A stretch of 64,000 bases of DNA from Streptomyces sp. NBC_00442 (GTDB lineage: Bacteria; Actinomycetota; Actinomycetes; Streptomycetales; Streptomycetaceae): assembly GCF_036014195.1 (NCBI RefSeq), contig NZ_CP107918.1, positions 4,898,001 through 4,962,000 of the forward strand. The letters run 5' to 3'. Positions 8,620-16,672 of this stretch are shown in pieces. A program made the position numbers and the translations under genes. The notes below the pieces were generated by a model, which was not told the origin of the DNA, searched no databases, and was given only the letters and a program-made list of their open reading frames with translations. Position 1 is the stretch's first letter, and every line of letters begins with the position of its first letter.

Positions 8620-10527
8620 TCAGACCCGCTGGGGGCTGAGGGCGATCATCTTGGCGATCCGGTCCGGCGTGACCGCGCGCGAGTACAGCCAGCCCTGGCC
8701 GGTGTCGCAGCCGATCCGGGCCAGCCGGGACGCCTGCTCGTCGGTCTCCACGCACTCGGCGGTGACGGTGAGGCCGAGCCGGTGGGCGAGCTGGACCATG
8801 GCCTCGACGATGGTCTCGTCGGCCGGGCTGGGGTGCGCGCCGCCCTCGTCGTACTGGAAGCCGCGCACGAAGGACCCGTCCAGCTTGAGGACGGAGACGG
8901 GCAGCCGGCTCAGGTAGGCGAGGTTGGAGTAGCCCGTCCCGAAGTCGTCGATGGCGATGTGCACGCCCATGTCGGAGAGCGCCTGGAGGGCCTGGAGCGG
9001 GCGGCCCGCCGAGCCCATCACCGCGGACTCCGTGAGCTCCAACTGCAGTAGTTCCGGCGGCAGTTGGGTCTCTTCGAGGATCTCCGCGACATCTGCCACC
9101 AGGTCGGAGTCCCACACCTGGCGCACCGCGACATTGACGCTGACGAAGACCGGCGGCACGCCGGGGTGCTCGATCTGCCAGCGCCTGGCCTGCCGGCACG
9201 CGGTGCGCAGCACCCAGCGGCCGAGCTGCACCACCGAGCCGTCCTCTTCGGCGATCCCGATGAACCGATTCGGCGGAAGCGTCCCGAATTGTGGGTGGTT
9301 CCAGCGCACCAGCGCCTCGACGCCGTGCACGACCCCGTCGGCCATGCCCACCAGCGGTTGGTACTCCAGCGTGAACTCGCCGCGTTCCACGGCCGGACGC
9401 AGCGTGGAGGAGAGCGCCTGCCGGGTCATGCGGTGGGCGTTGCGCTCGGGGTCGAAGAGCGTCCAGCGGGCCTTGCCGTCGGCCTTCGCCCAGTACAGCG
9501 TGGTGTCGGCGGCCTGCATCAGACCGGTCGCCGAGGTCCCGGCGCCGGCCCGCTCCACCACCCCGATCGAGGCCGACACCGAAAGGCGCTGGCCCGCCAG
9601 GTCGAACGGGCGTTGCAGCGCCTTCAGTACGGAACGGGCGAGCTCGGCCAGCTGCTCCGTACCCGTGGAGTCCTCGACCAGGACGGCGAACTCGTCGCCG
9701 CCGAGCCGCGCCACCAGGTGGCCGCCGCTGCGCGCGTACCCGGACTGGTCGGCGCACTCCGTCAGACGGGCCGCGACGGCGCCGAGCAGCCGGTCGCCCA
9801 CCCGGTGGCCGAGCGTGTCGTTGACCGCCTTGAACCCGTCGAGGTCGAGGTAGCAGATCCCGATGCGGCCGGTGCCGCCGTTGTCGTACGCGGACGCTTC
9901 GAGGGCGGAGGTGAGCCGCTCGAAGAACAGGGTGCGGTTGGGCAGCCGGGTGACCGGGTCGTGCATCTGGAGGTGACGCAGGCGTGCCTGGAGTTCGCGC
10001 CGGTCGCTGATGTCCGCGATGGACAGCAGCACGCTGGAGCCGTCCGGTACGGGCGAGACGGTCACCTCGGCCCAGAGCGAGTGCCCGTCGGGGTGCTTGA
10101 GGCGGCGGGTGCAGCGGAACCGGTTGCGGGCGCCGCGCAGCACCTCGCGGTAGGCGTGCCAGGTGCGGTGGTCGGCGGCGAGGTCGACGAGGTCGGCGGC
10201 GTCCTGGTCGCGCAGCGCCGCGGGGTCGGTGCCGAGGAGCTCGGCGAGCGCGTCATTGGCCGAGACGACGACGCCCTCGCGGTCGACGACCGCCATCGCG
10301 AGGTGGGCGGCGTTGAACGCGGCGCGGTAGTCGCGCACTTCGGAGGCCGAGCGCCCCGCCGCGTGACGCTCGGCGAGTGTGGCGCGCCCGGTCCGCGGGT
10401 CGGGGTTCTGGGCGTGTTCCGCGGGGCGGTCCGCCAGGACGCCCGCGATCCGGTCCGTATGACGCTCCGTGACGGGCGGCCGGATGGTCCCGGGTGCTCG
10501 ACCCGGTCCTTCGGAGGTTCCGCTCAC
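8620..10527 (-). CDS. cdgA: PAS-GGDEF-EAL cyclic-di-GMP turnover protein (CdgA-like)
   Basis: Cytoplasmic signalling protein of about 635 residues carrying, in order, a low-complexity N-terminus, a PAS domain (about residues 65-180, AAFNAAHLAMAVVDREGVVV), a GGDEF diguanylate cyclase domain with intact active loop RLGGDEFAVL, and an EAL phosphodiesterase domain with GVEALVRWNHP, LTESAVMGSAG and IDDFGTGYSNLAYLSRL. Both catalytic halves look intact, so it could make or degrade c-di-GMP. The GTG at 10527 follows GGGAG at good spacing; a TTG at 10611 would add 28 residues. Domain order and the recalled synteny match S. coelicolor CdgA (SCO2817), a BldD target controlling development. A BldD-like site lies upstream. 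The symbol is by similarity and context. Confidence 0.75.
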   Translation of the reverse strand: MSGTSEGPGRAPGTIRPPVTERHTDRIAGVLADRPAEHAQNPDPRTGRATLAERHAAGRSASEVRDYRAAFNAAHLAMAVVDREGVVVSANDALAELLGTDPAALRDQDAADLVDLAADHRTWHAYREVLRGARNRFRCTRRLKHPDGHSLWAEVTVSPVPDGSSVLLSIADISDRRELQARLRHLQMHDPVTRLPNRTLFFERLTSALEASAYDNGGTGRIGICYLDLDGFKAVNDTLGHRVGDRLLGAVAARLTECADQSGYARSGGHLVARLGGDEFAVLVEDSTGTEQLAELARSVLKALQRPFDLAGQRLSVSASIGVVERAGAGTSATGLMQAADTTLYWAKADGKARWTLFDPERNAHRMTRQALSSTLRPAVERGEFTLEYQPLVGMADGVVHGVEALVRWNHPQFGTLPPNRFIGIAEEDGSVVQLGRWVLRTACRQARRWQIEHPGVPPVFVSVNVAVRQVWDSDLVADVAEILEETQLPPELLQLELTESAVMGSAGRPLQALQALSDMGVHIAIDDFGTGYSNLAYLSRLPVSVLKLDGSFVRGFQYDEGGAHPSPADETIVEAMVQLAHRLGLTVTAECVETDEQASRLARIGCDTGQGWLYSRAVTPDRIAKMIALSPQRV

Positions 10528-10772
10528 CGCTGGCTCCCGCAGTGCATTCGAGTTGTGCAGAGGTAGTACGGAGGTGGCCGGGGTCTTCGGCCGGGTGGAC
10601 GACGGCCTCAAGAGACCGCGTCCATGCTGGAAAGTGTGCCGATCATAGAGGTTGGCGCACGACGCGATCCAGCTTCACCGTCGTGATCAAGAGCACCCGG
10701 AGTTCCGTGTCGATCGTTGGCCGATCGTTTCTGCGCGGGTGTGGCCGGGCTCGGGCCCTCGGTGATCGGTCG

Positions 10773-10785
10773 TGACTTTGTGTAA
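10773..10785. promoter_or_regulatory. Candidate BldD-binding site
   Basis: The sequence TGACTTTGTGTAA matches the published BldD consensus TNACNC(A/T)GNGTNA at all fixed positions but one. It lies about 245 bases upstream of the preferred cdgA-like start and 110 bases upstream of the divergent protease start. Confidence 0.45.
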
Positions 10786-10896
10786 GTCGTCGGGGTGTCG
10801 GCCCCCTCACCCTTCTGGGGCATCGAAACAGGGCATATTCGTATAAACCTGCACAAGGTGGGTGCGATGTCCCGCATCCCGCTCCCGGAGGTCGCC

Positions 10897-12138
10897 GTGC
10901 ACGGTCAGCAGACACCCGGGGGAGTGGAGCATGTCCGGCTGCGCAGCGCGGCCGCGGCCCTCACCTCCCTCACGGCGCTCGCCGCCATCTCGCTGGTGTC
11001 CGGACCCGCGGTAGCAGCCAACGCGGAGGTGCCCTGCGCCCTGCCGAGGACGGACGCCCACCACTCGCTCGGCGTCGACACCTGGAACACCGCCTACCCG
11101 CGCCCGGTGCGCGCCCTCAAAGCGGTGATGGTCTTCCTGTCCTTCCCGGACGCGCAGCCCGCCACCGCCCCGAAGGACCTGGCCGCCGACTACTTCCCCG
11201 CCACCAGCCGCTTCTTCGAACAGGCCTCGTACGGCAAGTTCCGGCTCGACGCCGAGCCACAGCAGCAGTGGGTGCGCATGCCGGCCGCCTCGACCTCGTA
11301 CCGCATAGAGCGGGACTGGGACCCGCGTCAGCGCACCCGCTATCTCAAGGACGCGATCCACGCGGCCGATCCGACGACGGACTTCTCCCGGTACGACATC
11401 GTCTATCTGGTCGCCGACCCGGACGCGCCCGGCGTCGACTCGGACGCCACGAAGGTGGTCAACTTCGACCGGCCGGTGCGCGCGGACGGCCGTGACATCA
11501 ACCGGGCCGTGACGGTCTTCGAGCACCATCCGCCGGACCGCAACGTGCTGGCCCACGAGACCGGGCACGTCTTCGACCTGCCGGACCTCTACCACCGGCC
11601 GCAGGACGGCAAGAGCGGCGACTGGGACACCTACGTCGGCGACTGGGACGTGATGGGCAGTCAGTTCGGGACGGCCCCCGACCTGTTCGCCTGGCAGAAG
11701 TGGAAGCTCGGCTGGATCGACCGGCGCGAGGTCAGCTGCGTGACGGGCGACGGCACGACCAGGATCACCCTGGAGCCGCTGTCCGCGTCCCCCGCGAAGG
11801 CGGGCGCCACGGGCAAACGGCTCGCTGTGGTCCGCACCGGCGAGGACCGCGCGATCGCCATCGAGGTACGCGAACCGGCGGGCCTCGACCGGGCGAGCTG
11901 CGCCTCGGGGCTCCTGGTCTACCGGGTCCGCAGCGGGTCCGCGTCCGGCGGCGGCCCGGTCGAGGTGCTCGACGCGCACCCGGACACGGAGGGGTGCTGG
12001 GAGAAGTCGGTGTACCCGGCGCTCGCGGACGCGCCGGTGGGCGCGGGCGAGACGTTCACCGTGCCCGGCGAGGGCATCAAGATCGAGGCGGAGGGGCGGA
12101 CGAAGTCGGGGGCGTGGACGGTCAAGATCTCGCACTGA
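10897..12138 (+). CDS. Secreted M6-family (immune inhibitor A-like) metalloprotease
   Basis: Extracellular zinc endopeptidase of about 413 residues. The GTG at 10897 is placed six bases after GGAGG; an ATG 30 bases upstream and a GTG downstream are alternatives. A signal peptide runs to about residue 45 (RLRSAAAALTSLTALAAISL, then VSGPAVAA). The catalytic domain has the metzincin-like zinc site NVLAHETGHVFDLPDLY (HExxHxxxxxD) and the M6 signature region DWDVMGSQFG shortly after. The C-terminal third is beta-rich with paired cysteines (VSCVTGDG, ASCASGLL, EGCWEKS) that could form disulfides. It is monocistronic and divergent from the c-di-GMP gene. The native substrate is unknown. A regulatory link to development through the shared promoter region is only inferred. 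Confidence 0.88.
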   Translation: MHGQQTPGGVEHVRLRSAAAALTSLTALAAISLVSGPAVAANAEVPCALPRTDAHHSLGVDTWNTAYPRPVRALKAVMVFLSFPDAQPATAPKDLAADYFPATSRFFEQASYGKFRLDAEPQQQWVRMPAASTSYRIERDWDPRQRTRYLKDAIHAADPTTDFSRYDIVYLVADPDAPGVDSDATKVVNFDRPVRADGRDINRAVTVFEHHPPDRNVLAHETGHVFDLPDLYHRPQDGKSGDWDTYVGDWDVMGSQFGTAPDLFAWQKWKLGWIDRREVSCVTGDGTTRITLEPLSASPAKAGATGKRLAVVRTGEDRAIAIEVREPAGLDRASCASGLLVYRVRSGSASGGGPVEVLDAHPDTEGCWEKSVYPALADAPVGAGETFTVPGEGIKIEAEGRTKSGAWTVKISH

Positions 12139-12197
12139 AGGTCTCGCACTGAAGGTCTTTCGCGGGAATGTCCCACCGGCACGGGAATGTCCCACCG
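12128..12197 (+). repeat. Two short tandem duplications at the protease stop
   Basis: A 14-bp unit TCTCGCACTGAAGG is repeated in tandem at 12128-12155, so the TGA stop codon itself is inside the first copy. A 16-bp unit CGGGAATGTCCCACCG follows twice with a 19-base period at 12163-12197. Both are perfect copies. Confidence 0.8.
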
Positions 12198-12226
12198 ACA
12201 CCCGGCGTCCGCCCTGGTCGGGACAC

Positions 12227-12260
12227 GAAGAAGCCCCCCGCTTGCGCGAGGGGCTTCTTC
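12227..12260. terminator. Hairpin downstream of tRNA-Lys and protease
   Basis: The 11-bp arms GAAGAAGCCCC and GGGGCTTCTTC enclose a 12-base loop. It starts eight bases past the 3' end of tRNA-Lys on the minus strand and about 90 bases after the protease on the plus strand, so it probably serves both. Confidence 0.75.
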
Positions 12261-12267
12261 CGTCTGT

Positions 12268-12340
12268 GCGCCGCCAGGGACTCGAACCCCGGACCCGCTG
12301 ATTAAGAGTCAGCTGCTCTAACCAACTGAGCTAGCGGCGC
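12268..12340 (-). tRNA. tRNA-Lys (CTT anticodon)
   Basis: On the minus strand the sequence starts GCGCCGCTAGCTCAGTTGG and ends GGCGGCGC. The 7-bp acceptor stem, D-arm, the anticodon loop CTCTTAA (anticodon CTT) and the T-loop GTTCGAGTCC are all present in 73 bases. CCA is not encoded. The upstream protein gene overlaps its first ten bases. Confidence 0.97.
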
Positions 12341-13053
12341 CTGCTGACGTCGTAGACATTAGCACCCTGATCCGCGCGAGGAAAAATCGATATCCCGGGA
12401 ACGTCCGCGGGCTCGTTCCGCGCGGCCCGGACGCAGGCCCACAGCAGGACGTCGGGTCCGGGCAGCCAGGGGCGGCGGGTGTCGGGGGCGACCAGCCAGC
12501 GGGCCGCGCCGGAGTTCTCCCGCTCCGGGCGCACCAGGGCCGGGACGGTGACGGCGTCGCCGGCTCCGTGGCACAGGAGCGGCGGCACCGGGGCGTCGGG
12601 GCGGTGCCACTCCTCCCACTCCAGGAGCGAGGGCAGGCGCTGCGCGGTCCCGGGCGCCGCGAACAGGAGCATGCGGCCGCGGTGGATCGCGACGGGGCCC
12701 GAGCCCGGACCCTCGGCCCATAAGCGGTCCAGCATGCGGCGCCCGAACATCGACGGCACATTGACCACGTCGAACACCGAGCCGCAGGGCAGAACGCCGG
12801 GTGCGGTCGGCCGGGCCTCCCACAGGGCGAGGGTGCTGCGCGGGTGGCCGGACGCGGACGACAGCCAGGCGGCGCCCGCCGCGGTCACCTCGCCTGCCTG
12901 GTGGCCTCCCTCGTCGCGCAGGACGGAGAAGATGTCCAGGGCGCCGTCGCCACCGGCCTGCCCGCCGCGCCGGCTCACCGCCGTGAGGGGTCCGCCACCC
13001 GTCTTCGTCTGCCGCACGCCACTGCTCCCGCCGTCGCCATCGCCGCTGCTCAT
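12331..13053 (-). CDS. Bifunctional DNA primase/polymerase (Prim-Pol)-like protein
   Basis: Soluble protein of about 240 residues resembling a widespread Streptomyces family usually named for the Prim-Pol N-terminal domain. Conserved-looking stretches are AAGAAWLSSASGHPRSTLAL, GVLPCGSVFDVVNVPS, GRRMLDRLWAEGPGSGPVA, GRMLLFAAPGTAQRLPSLL and RWLVAPDTRRPWLPGPD. I do not see the acidic catalytic pair expected for a working archaeo-eukaryotic primase, so activity is doubtful. The start (MSSGDGDGGSSG) has no strong ribosome site, and the first 40 residues are low complexity. Its TAG stop lies inside the tRNA-Lys gene, which it overlaps by ten bases on the same strand. Confidence 0.7.
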   Translation of the reverse strand: MSSGDGDGGSSGVRQTKTGGGPLTAVSRRGGQAGGDGALDIFSVLRDEGGHQAGEVTAAGAAWLSSASGHPRSTLALWEARPTAPGVLPCGSVFDVVNVPSMFGRRMLDRLWAEGPGSGPVAIHRGRMLLFAAPGTAQRLPSLLEWEEWHRPDAPVPPLLCHGAGDAVTVPALVRPERENSGAARWLVAPDTRRPWLPGPDVLLWACVRAARNEPADVPGISIFPRADQGANVYDVSRRR

Positions 13054-13173
13054 GCTCTACGTCTACCGGGCGGGCGGACGCCGCCCCGGTGGCTTGGCGG
13101 AATCCGGGACAGGGCGGGGAGGGAAGGCGTATCTTGCGCCCCGGCATATGCCCCGGGCGCGTGGGTGAATCTC

Positions 13174-13213
13174 GGGGCGGGGCGGGGCGGGGCGGGGCGG
13201 GGCGGGGCGGGGA
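13174..13213. repeat. GGGGC pentanucleotide microsatellite
   Basis: About eight consecutive GGGGC units lie in the intergenic region between the Prim-Pol-like gene and the small gene at 13229. The run has many G4 tracts and could form a G-quadruplex on the plus strand. Confidence 0.9.
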
Positions 13214-13228
13214 CGGTGCCGGGCGGCG

Positions 13229-13576
13229 CTAGGGCGTGTCGGCGTCGCGCAGCAGGTCGCGGCCGAACTCGATCATCTTCTTCGCGTAGTCCTCGGTCCA
13301 CTGCGCCCGCTCCGCCACGTCGGCCGGGGTCAGCCGGTCGAAGCGGCGCGGGTCGGCGAGCTGGGCCGCCGCGATCGCCTGGAACTCCACGGCCCGGTCC
13401 GCCGCGGCCCGGAAGGCCAGGGCCAGCTCCGTCGAACGGGTCAGGAGCGCCCGGGGGTCGTCCATGGACTCCAGGTCGAAGAAGTGCTCCGGGTCGGCGG
13501 TCGCCTCGGAAGGCTCGAAGAGCAACGGCGCCGGCCGCAGCTGCTGCCGCTCCTCGTTCCGCTCGTGCTCCGGCAT
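13229..13576 (-). CDS. Small acidic protein of unknown function
   Basis: Predicted soluble protein of 115 residues starting at an ATG (MPEHERNEERQQLRPAP) with GGGAGG six bases upstream, a strong start. It is mostly alpha-helical by composition, rich in Asp, Glu, Arg and Ala, with no signal peptide, membrane segment, cysteine or recognised motif. Notable stretches are FEPSEATADPEHFFDLESMD and AQWTEDYAKKMIEFGRDLL. It lies in the same direction as, and 145 bases downstream of, the helicase gene, so it may be read with that operon or from its own promoter. I do not recognise the family. Confidence 0.6.
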   Translation of the reverse strand: MPEHERNEERQQLRPAPLLFEPSEATADPEHFFDLESMDDPRALLTRSTELALAFRAAADRAVEFQAIAAAQLADPRRFDRLTPADVAERAQWTEDYAKKMIEFGRDLLRDADTP

Positions 13577-13721
13577 GTCTGTCCTCCCAGGGCAGGTCGA
13601 CACTCAAGGCTCCGGGCGCCCCGGGCCACCGTCCATTCTCCCGCCCCCGCGCAAGAGGGCCCCGCGGGGGCGATGCCGGAACCCGGACATGGGCGGCCGG
13701 GGCGGGCGCCGCGAGCCCCGG

Positions 13722-15053
13722 TCAGGGGCGCCAGGGGATGCGGTGTTCCGCGAGGTGGGAAAGGACCGCGTGGTTCGCCTCCCAGCCGTCCGGGAATTTC
13801 ACCGTCACGCCGAGCTGGACCGGTTCCGTCGAGGGGTGGTCGTCCAGGAGGTCGGTCACGCCTGCGCGGCAGACCACGATGCAGGCGTGCCGGTGGCGCG
13901 AGGCCAGGACGCACAGGCGGCCCGTCTCCAGGTGGAAGGCCGTCGCGTCCGGGCGGCCCGAGAGCGGGTGCAGGACGACCGTCACGTCGAACTCCCTGCC
14001 CTGGAGCCGGTTCGCCGTGTCGACCGCCACCCCGCTCACGCCCAGCTCCGTGAGCGCCGCCCGGATCGAGGCGGCCTGGTCGCGGTGCGCGGTGCCGACC
14101 GCGATCCGGTCCGCGGTGAGCGGGGCCGGGTCGGGGGAGCGCTCGCTGGTCGCGGCGCCGCCCCGGTCGAGGAGGCGGCGTACGACGAGCGCGACCGCGT
14201 GCACCGCCTCCGGGTCGGTGCGCGGGGTGTGCCGGGCCGGCAGCTCCAGCAGGGCCCAGCCCGACCGGGCGGCCTCGTCGACGGCGCGGTCCGCCGCCGA
14301 GCCGTCCGGCGCGACGCCGAAGGCGAGCCGGCGGTCGCCGTGGCCGGTGCCGCTGCGGAACGGCGTGAACGGATAGAACGCGTCCGACACCAGCGGCGCC
14401 GCCGACGCGGGCAGGCGCCAGGAGACGGGCAGCCGGTGCTGCGGCAGCTCGGGGTTGTGCGCGAGGAGCGTGGAGACCGCGCTCGCCGACGGGTCGTACG
14501 ACAGGCCCGCCCACTGCTCGGCGTCGGCGATCGCGAACGGGTCGAGCTGGCCCGGGTCGCCCACGAACAGTGCCCGCTCGAAGAGCCCGGCCACCGCGAG
14601 GAGGGCGTCCGAGCGCATCTGGTACGCCTCGTCCACGATCGCGTGCCGCCACGGCTCGACATCCTTCACGTGCGCCCACTTCGCGGACGTGGAGATCACC
14701 ACGTCGAGACCCGCCAGGTCGCCCGCCTTCGACGACTTCCGCACGTTCTCCAAATCGTCGAGGGCCTTGTCGTACGGGTCGCTGTCGCTGCTGTGCAGAC
14801 GGCCGACCGGCAGGTCCGGGGCCTTCTCGGCGAGGCGGACCACGAGGTCGTCGACCTGGGAGTTGGTCTGGGCCACCACCATCAACGGCCGTCCCGCGGC
14901 GGCGAGTTCGAGCGCGGCGCGCACCACGAGCGTGGACTTTCCGGCGCCCGGCGGCGAGTCGACGACGACGCCGCGCGACGTGCCGTGCAGGGTGTCGGCG
15001 AGGATCGCGTCGGTGGCCGCGGTCGCCGCGGCCCCGGGATCGAAGGCGGTCAC
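13722..15053 (-). CDS. SF1-type helicase/AAA ATPase of a nuclease-helicase operon
   Basis: Cytoplasmic superfamily-1 helicase of 443 residues, short for the family. From the GTG at 15053: Walker A PPGAGKST at residues 34-41, motif Ia VVAQTNSQVDDL, Walker B VDEAYQM near 140, motif III FVGDPGQLDPF near 165, motif V DTANRLQGREFDVTVV near 370 and motif VI VLASRHRHACIVV near 405. The motif set points to the Upf1/Dna2-like SF1B branch rather than UvrD. The start overlaps the stop of the upstream gene by four bases, and GAGG precedes it. It is the last gene of the overlapping nuclease/unknown/helicase set, which suggests joint action on DNA or RNA ends. The precise role is unknown. Confidence 0.82.
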   Translation of the reverse strand: MTAFDPGAAATAATDAILADTLHGTSRGVVVDSPPGAGKSTLVVRAALELAAAGRPLMVVAQTNSQVDDLVVRLAEKAPDLPVGRLHSSDSDPYDKALDDLENVRKSSKAGDLAGLDVVISTSAKWAHVKDVEPWRHAIVDEAYQMRSDALLAVAGLFERALFVGDPGQLDPFAIADAEQWAGLSYDPSASAVSTLLAHNPELPQHRLPVSWRLPASAAPLVSDAFYPFTPFRSGTGHGDRRLAFGVAPDGSAADRAVDEAARSGWALLELPARHTPRTDPEAVHAVALVVRRLLDRGGAATSERSPDPAPLTADRIAVGTAHRDQAASIRAALTELGVSGVAVDTANRLQGREFDVTVVLHPLSGRPDATAFHLETGRLCVLASRHRHACIVVCRAGVTDLLDDHPSTEPVQLGVTVKFPDGWEANHAVLSHLAEHRIPWRP

Positions 15054-16672
15054 AGGAGGTCCTCGGGGGTGAGCGGGTCGGGCTGCTCGGCGGTGACGGA
15101 ACCGGGCGGGCCGCCGTGGGTCCAGGGGGTGGCTTCCGGGTCGGGCAGCTTGGCGGCGCCCCGCTGGTCGTGCTCGAAGAGCGTCCAGCACAGCCGGTCG
15201 CCCTTCTCGGGCACCGACCCGGGCGCGGGGTCCTTACCGCGCCCCATCTTGTCCAGGACGCGCAGCACGAGCGTGCGCTCCCCGCCGGCGCCCTCTTCCC
15301 CATCTCCCGCCGCCGACTCGTACGCGACGAACTCGGCCTTCTGCGGCTTGCCGTCCAGGGTGCGGTAGACCTTCGCGCCCTCGGCGAGATGCGGGGCGTC
15401 GTCCGTGCGCAGGCTGATCAGGGGGCGCGGGCTCGGGCGTTTGGACTCCGACCACGCCGGGGTCACCTCGACCACCTCGCCCGCGAACGCCTCGCCCGCG
15501 AGCCTGCGGCCCGCCATCACCAGCGGGTCGTCCAGCGCCTCGCCCGCTTCCAGCTCGGCCTGGGCGCGCTCGCGGCGCAGCAGCTTGGTGGCGGCGGTCA
15601 CCGCGTCGTCGCGGCGCGGCTGGGGCGGCTCGCCGGCGGTGATCCGGTCGCGGTGGCCGGTGAACGACCAGCGGTCGCTCGTCCAGCGCGCGGCGGCCCG
15701 CTCGCCCTCGGGCAGCTCCCGCAGCAGGTCGAGGGCGTGCCACACCGCCGACCAGGTGGGCATGAGCTGGGCCGCGAGCAGGCGGCGGATCTCCCGCTCC
15801 GCCGAGGCCAGCCGGCCGAGCCGCTCGTCCGCGGCCAGGCCGTCCTCGGCCGTCTGCAACGCCTGGCGGGCCCGGTCGTAGCGCTCCACGGCCGGTGCGA
15901 GCAGCCCGTTGTCGAACGCCGGGTCGGTGGCCGGGCCGGCCGGCGGGCACAGGAGCTGGCCGTCGGCGCCCCGCGCCAGCTCCGCGCGCAGCGCCGCATC
16001 GGCCCCCGACGCGCCGGCGGGCGGGTCGATCCAGGCGAGCAGGGCGCCCAGGTGCTGGTCCTCCAGGCTGGACTGGCCGGTCGCCCAGTGCCGGTTCAGG
16101 AGGTCGGTGGCGGCGAGCAGCAGCGCGGCGCCGGGGGTGCGGGCGCGCTCGCCGTAGTGCGTGAACCAGCGGCCCAGCAGGGGGACCCGGGGCGGCGCAG
16201 GATAGGGCGCGTCCGGATCCTGCTCGACGGTGCGGCGAAAGCGCATCGAGCGGCCGAGCAGGCGCACGAAGTCGATGCCGGCCCGGCCGGGGACGATCAA
16301 CTGCGGCGCTTCCGCGCACAGTTCGACCTCGACCTTGGTCTTCTTGCCGGTCTCCGGATCGGTCTCGGAGCGTTCGGTGAGCTCGATGTCGGCGGCGTAC
16401 CCGTCCAGGTACGGCAGGACGGCCTCGGCGAGATCGGCGAGGAAGGTGAAGCGCAGGTCGCGGTCGCGGGGCTGGGGGACCACCAGCAGCGTCGGGGTGT
16501 CGCGGTCGCTGCCGACCAGGGCGCCGAGCGGCGCGCCCGCCTCGCCCGCCGTGGTGAGCGGCACGAAGACGAGCGGGCGCTCGGACAGATGGCGGTGGCG
16601 GACGGTGGTCAGCGGCTGGGCTCGGCCGCACTCGACGGCCTCCAGGCGGGCCAGGGTGGAGATCAGCGACAC
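15050..16672 (-). CDS. Large unknown protein between nuclease and helicase genes
   Basis: Predicted soluble protein of 540 residues with no signal peptide or transmembrane segment. It starts at a GTG (VSLISTLARLEAVECGRAQP) that overlaps the nuclease stop and follows GGAGGG. The N-terminal third contains strand-rich stretches such as PTLLVVPQPRDRDLRFTFL and LCAEAPQLIVPGRAGIDFV; the middle is helical and Ala/Arg/Glu-rich (RLGRLASAEREIRRLLAAQL); and the C-terminal part (EVVEVTPAWSESKRPSPRP, LRTDDAPHLAEGAKVYRTLD) may be a beta-barrel, OB-like module. I do not recognise a family. Tight overlap on both sides with a nuclease and a helicase implies a scaffold, loading or nucleic-acid binding subunit, which is inference. 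Confidence 0.7.
   Translation of the reverse strand: MSLISTLARLEAVECGRAQPLTTVRHRHLSERPLVFVPLTTAGEAGAPLGALVGSDRDTPTLLVVPQPRDRDLRFTFLADLAEAVLPYLDGYAADIELTERSETDPETGKKTKVEVELCAEAPQLIVPGRAGIDFVRLLGRSMRFRRTVEQDPDAPYPAPPRVPLLGRWFTHYGERARTPGAALLLAATDLLNRHWATGQSSLEDQHLGALLAWIDPPAGASGADAALRAELARGADGQLLCPPAGPATDPAFDNGLLAPAVERYDRARQALQTAEDGLAADERLGRLASAEREIRRLLAAQLMPTWSAVWHALDLLRELPEGERAAARWTSDRWSFTGHRDRITAGEPPQPRRDDAVTAATKLLRRERAQAELEAGEALDDPLVMAGRRLAGEAFAGEVVEVTPAWSESKRPSPRPLISLRTDDAPHLAEGAKVYRTLDGKPQKAEFVAYESAAGDGEEGAGGERTLVLRVLDKMGRGKDPAPGSVPEKGDRLCWTLFEHDQRGAAKLPDPEATPWTHGGPPGSVTAEQPDPLTPEDLL

Noticed and set aside
10773..10785. Promoter -10/-35 assignment in the cdgA/protease region
   Set aside because: No convincing sigma-70-type pair could be picked by eye in this GC-rich DNA, so only the BldD-like site is reported.
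12268..12340. tRNA-Lys as the attachment site of an integrated element
   Set aside because: No integrase, no repeated tRNA 3' end and no foreign gene block flank it.
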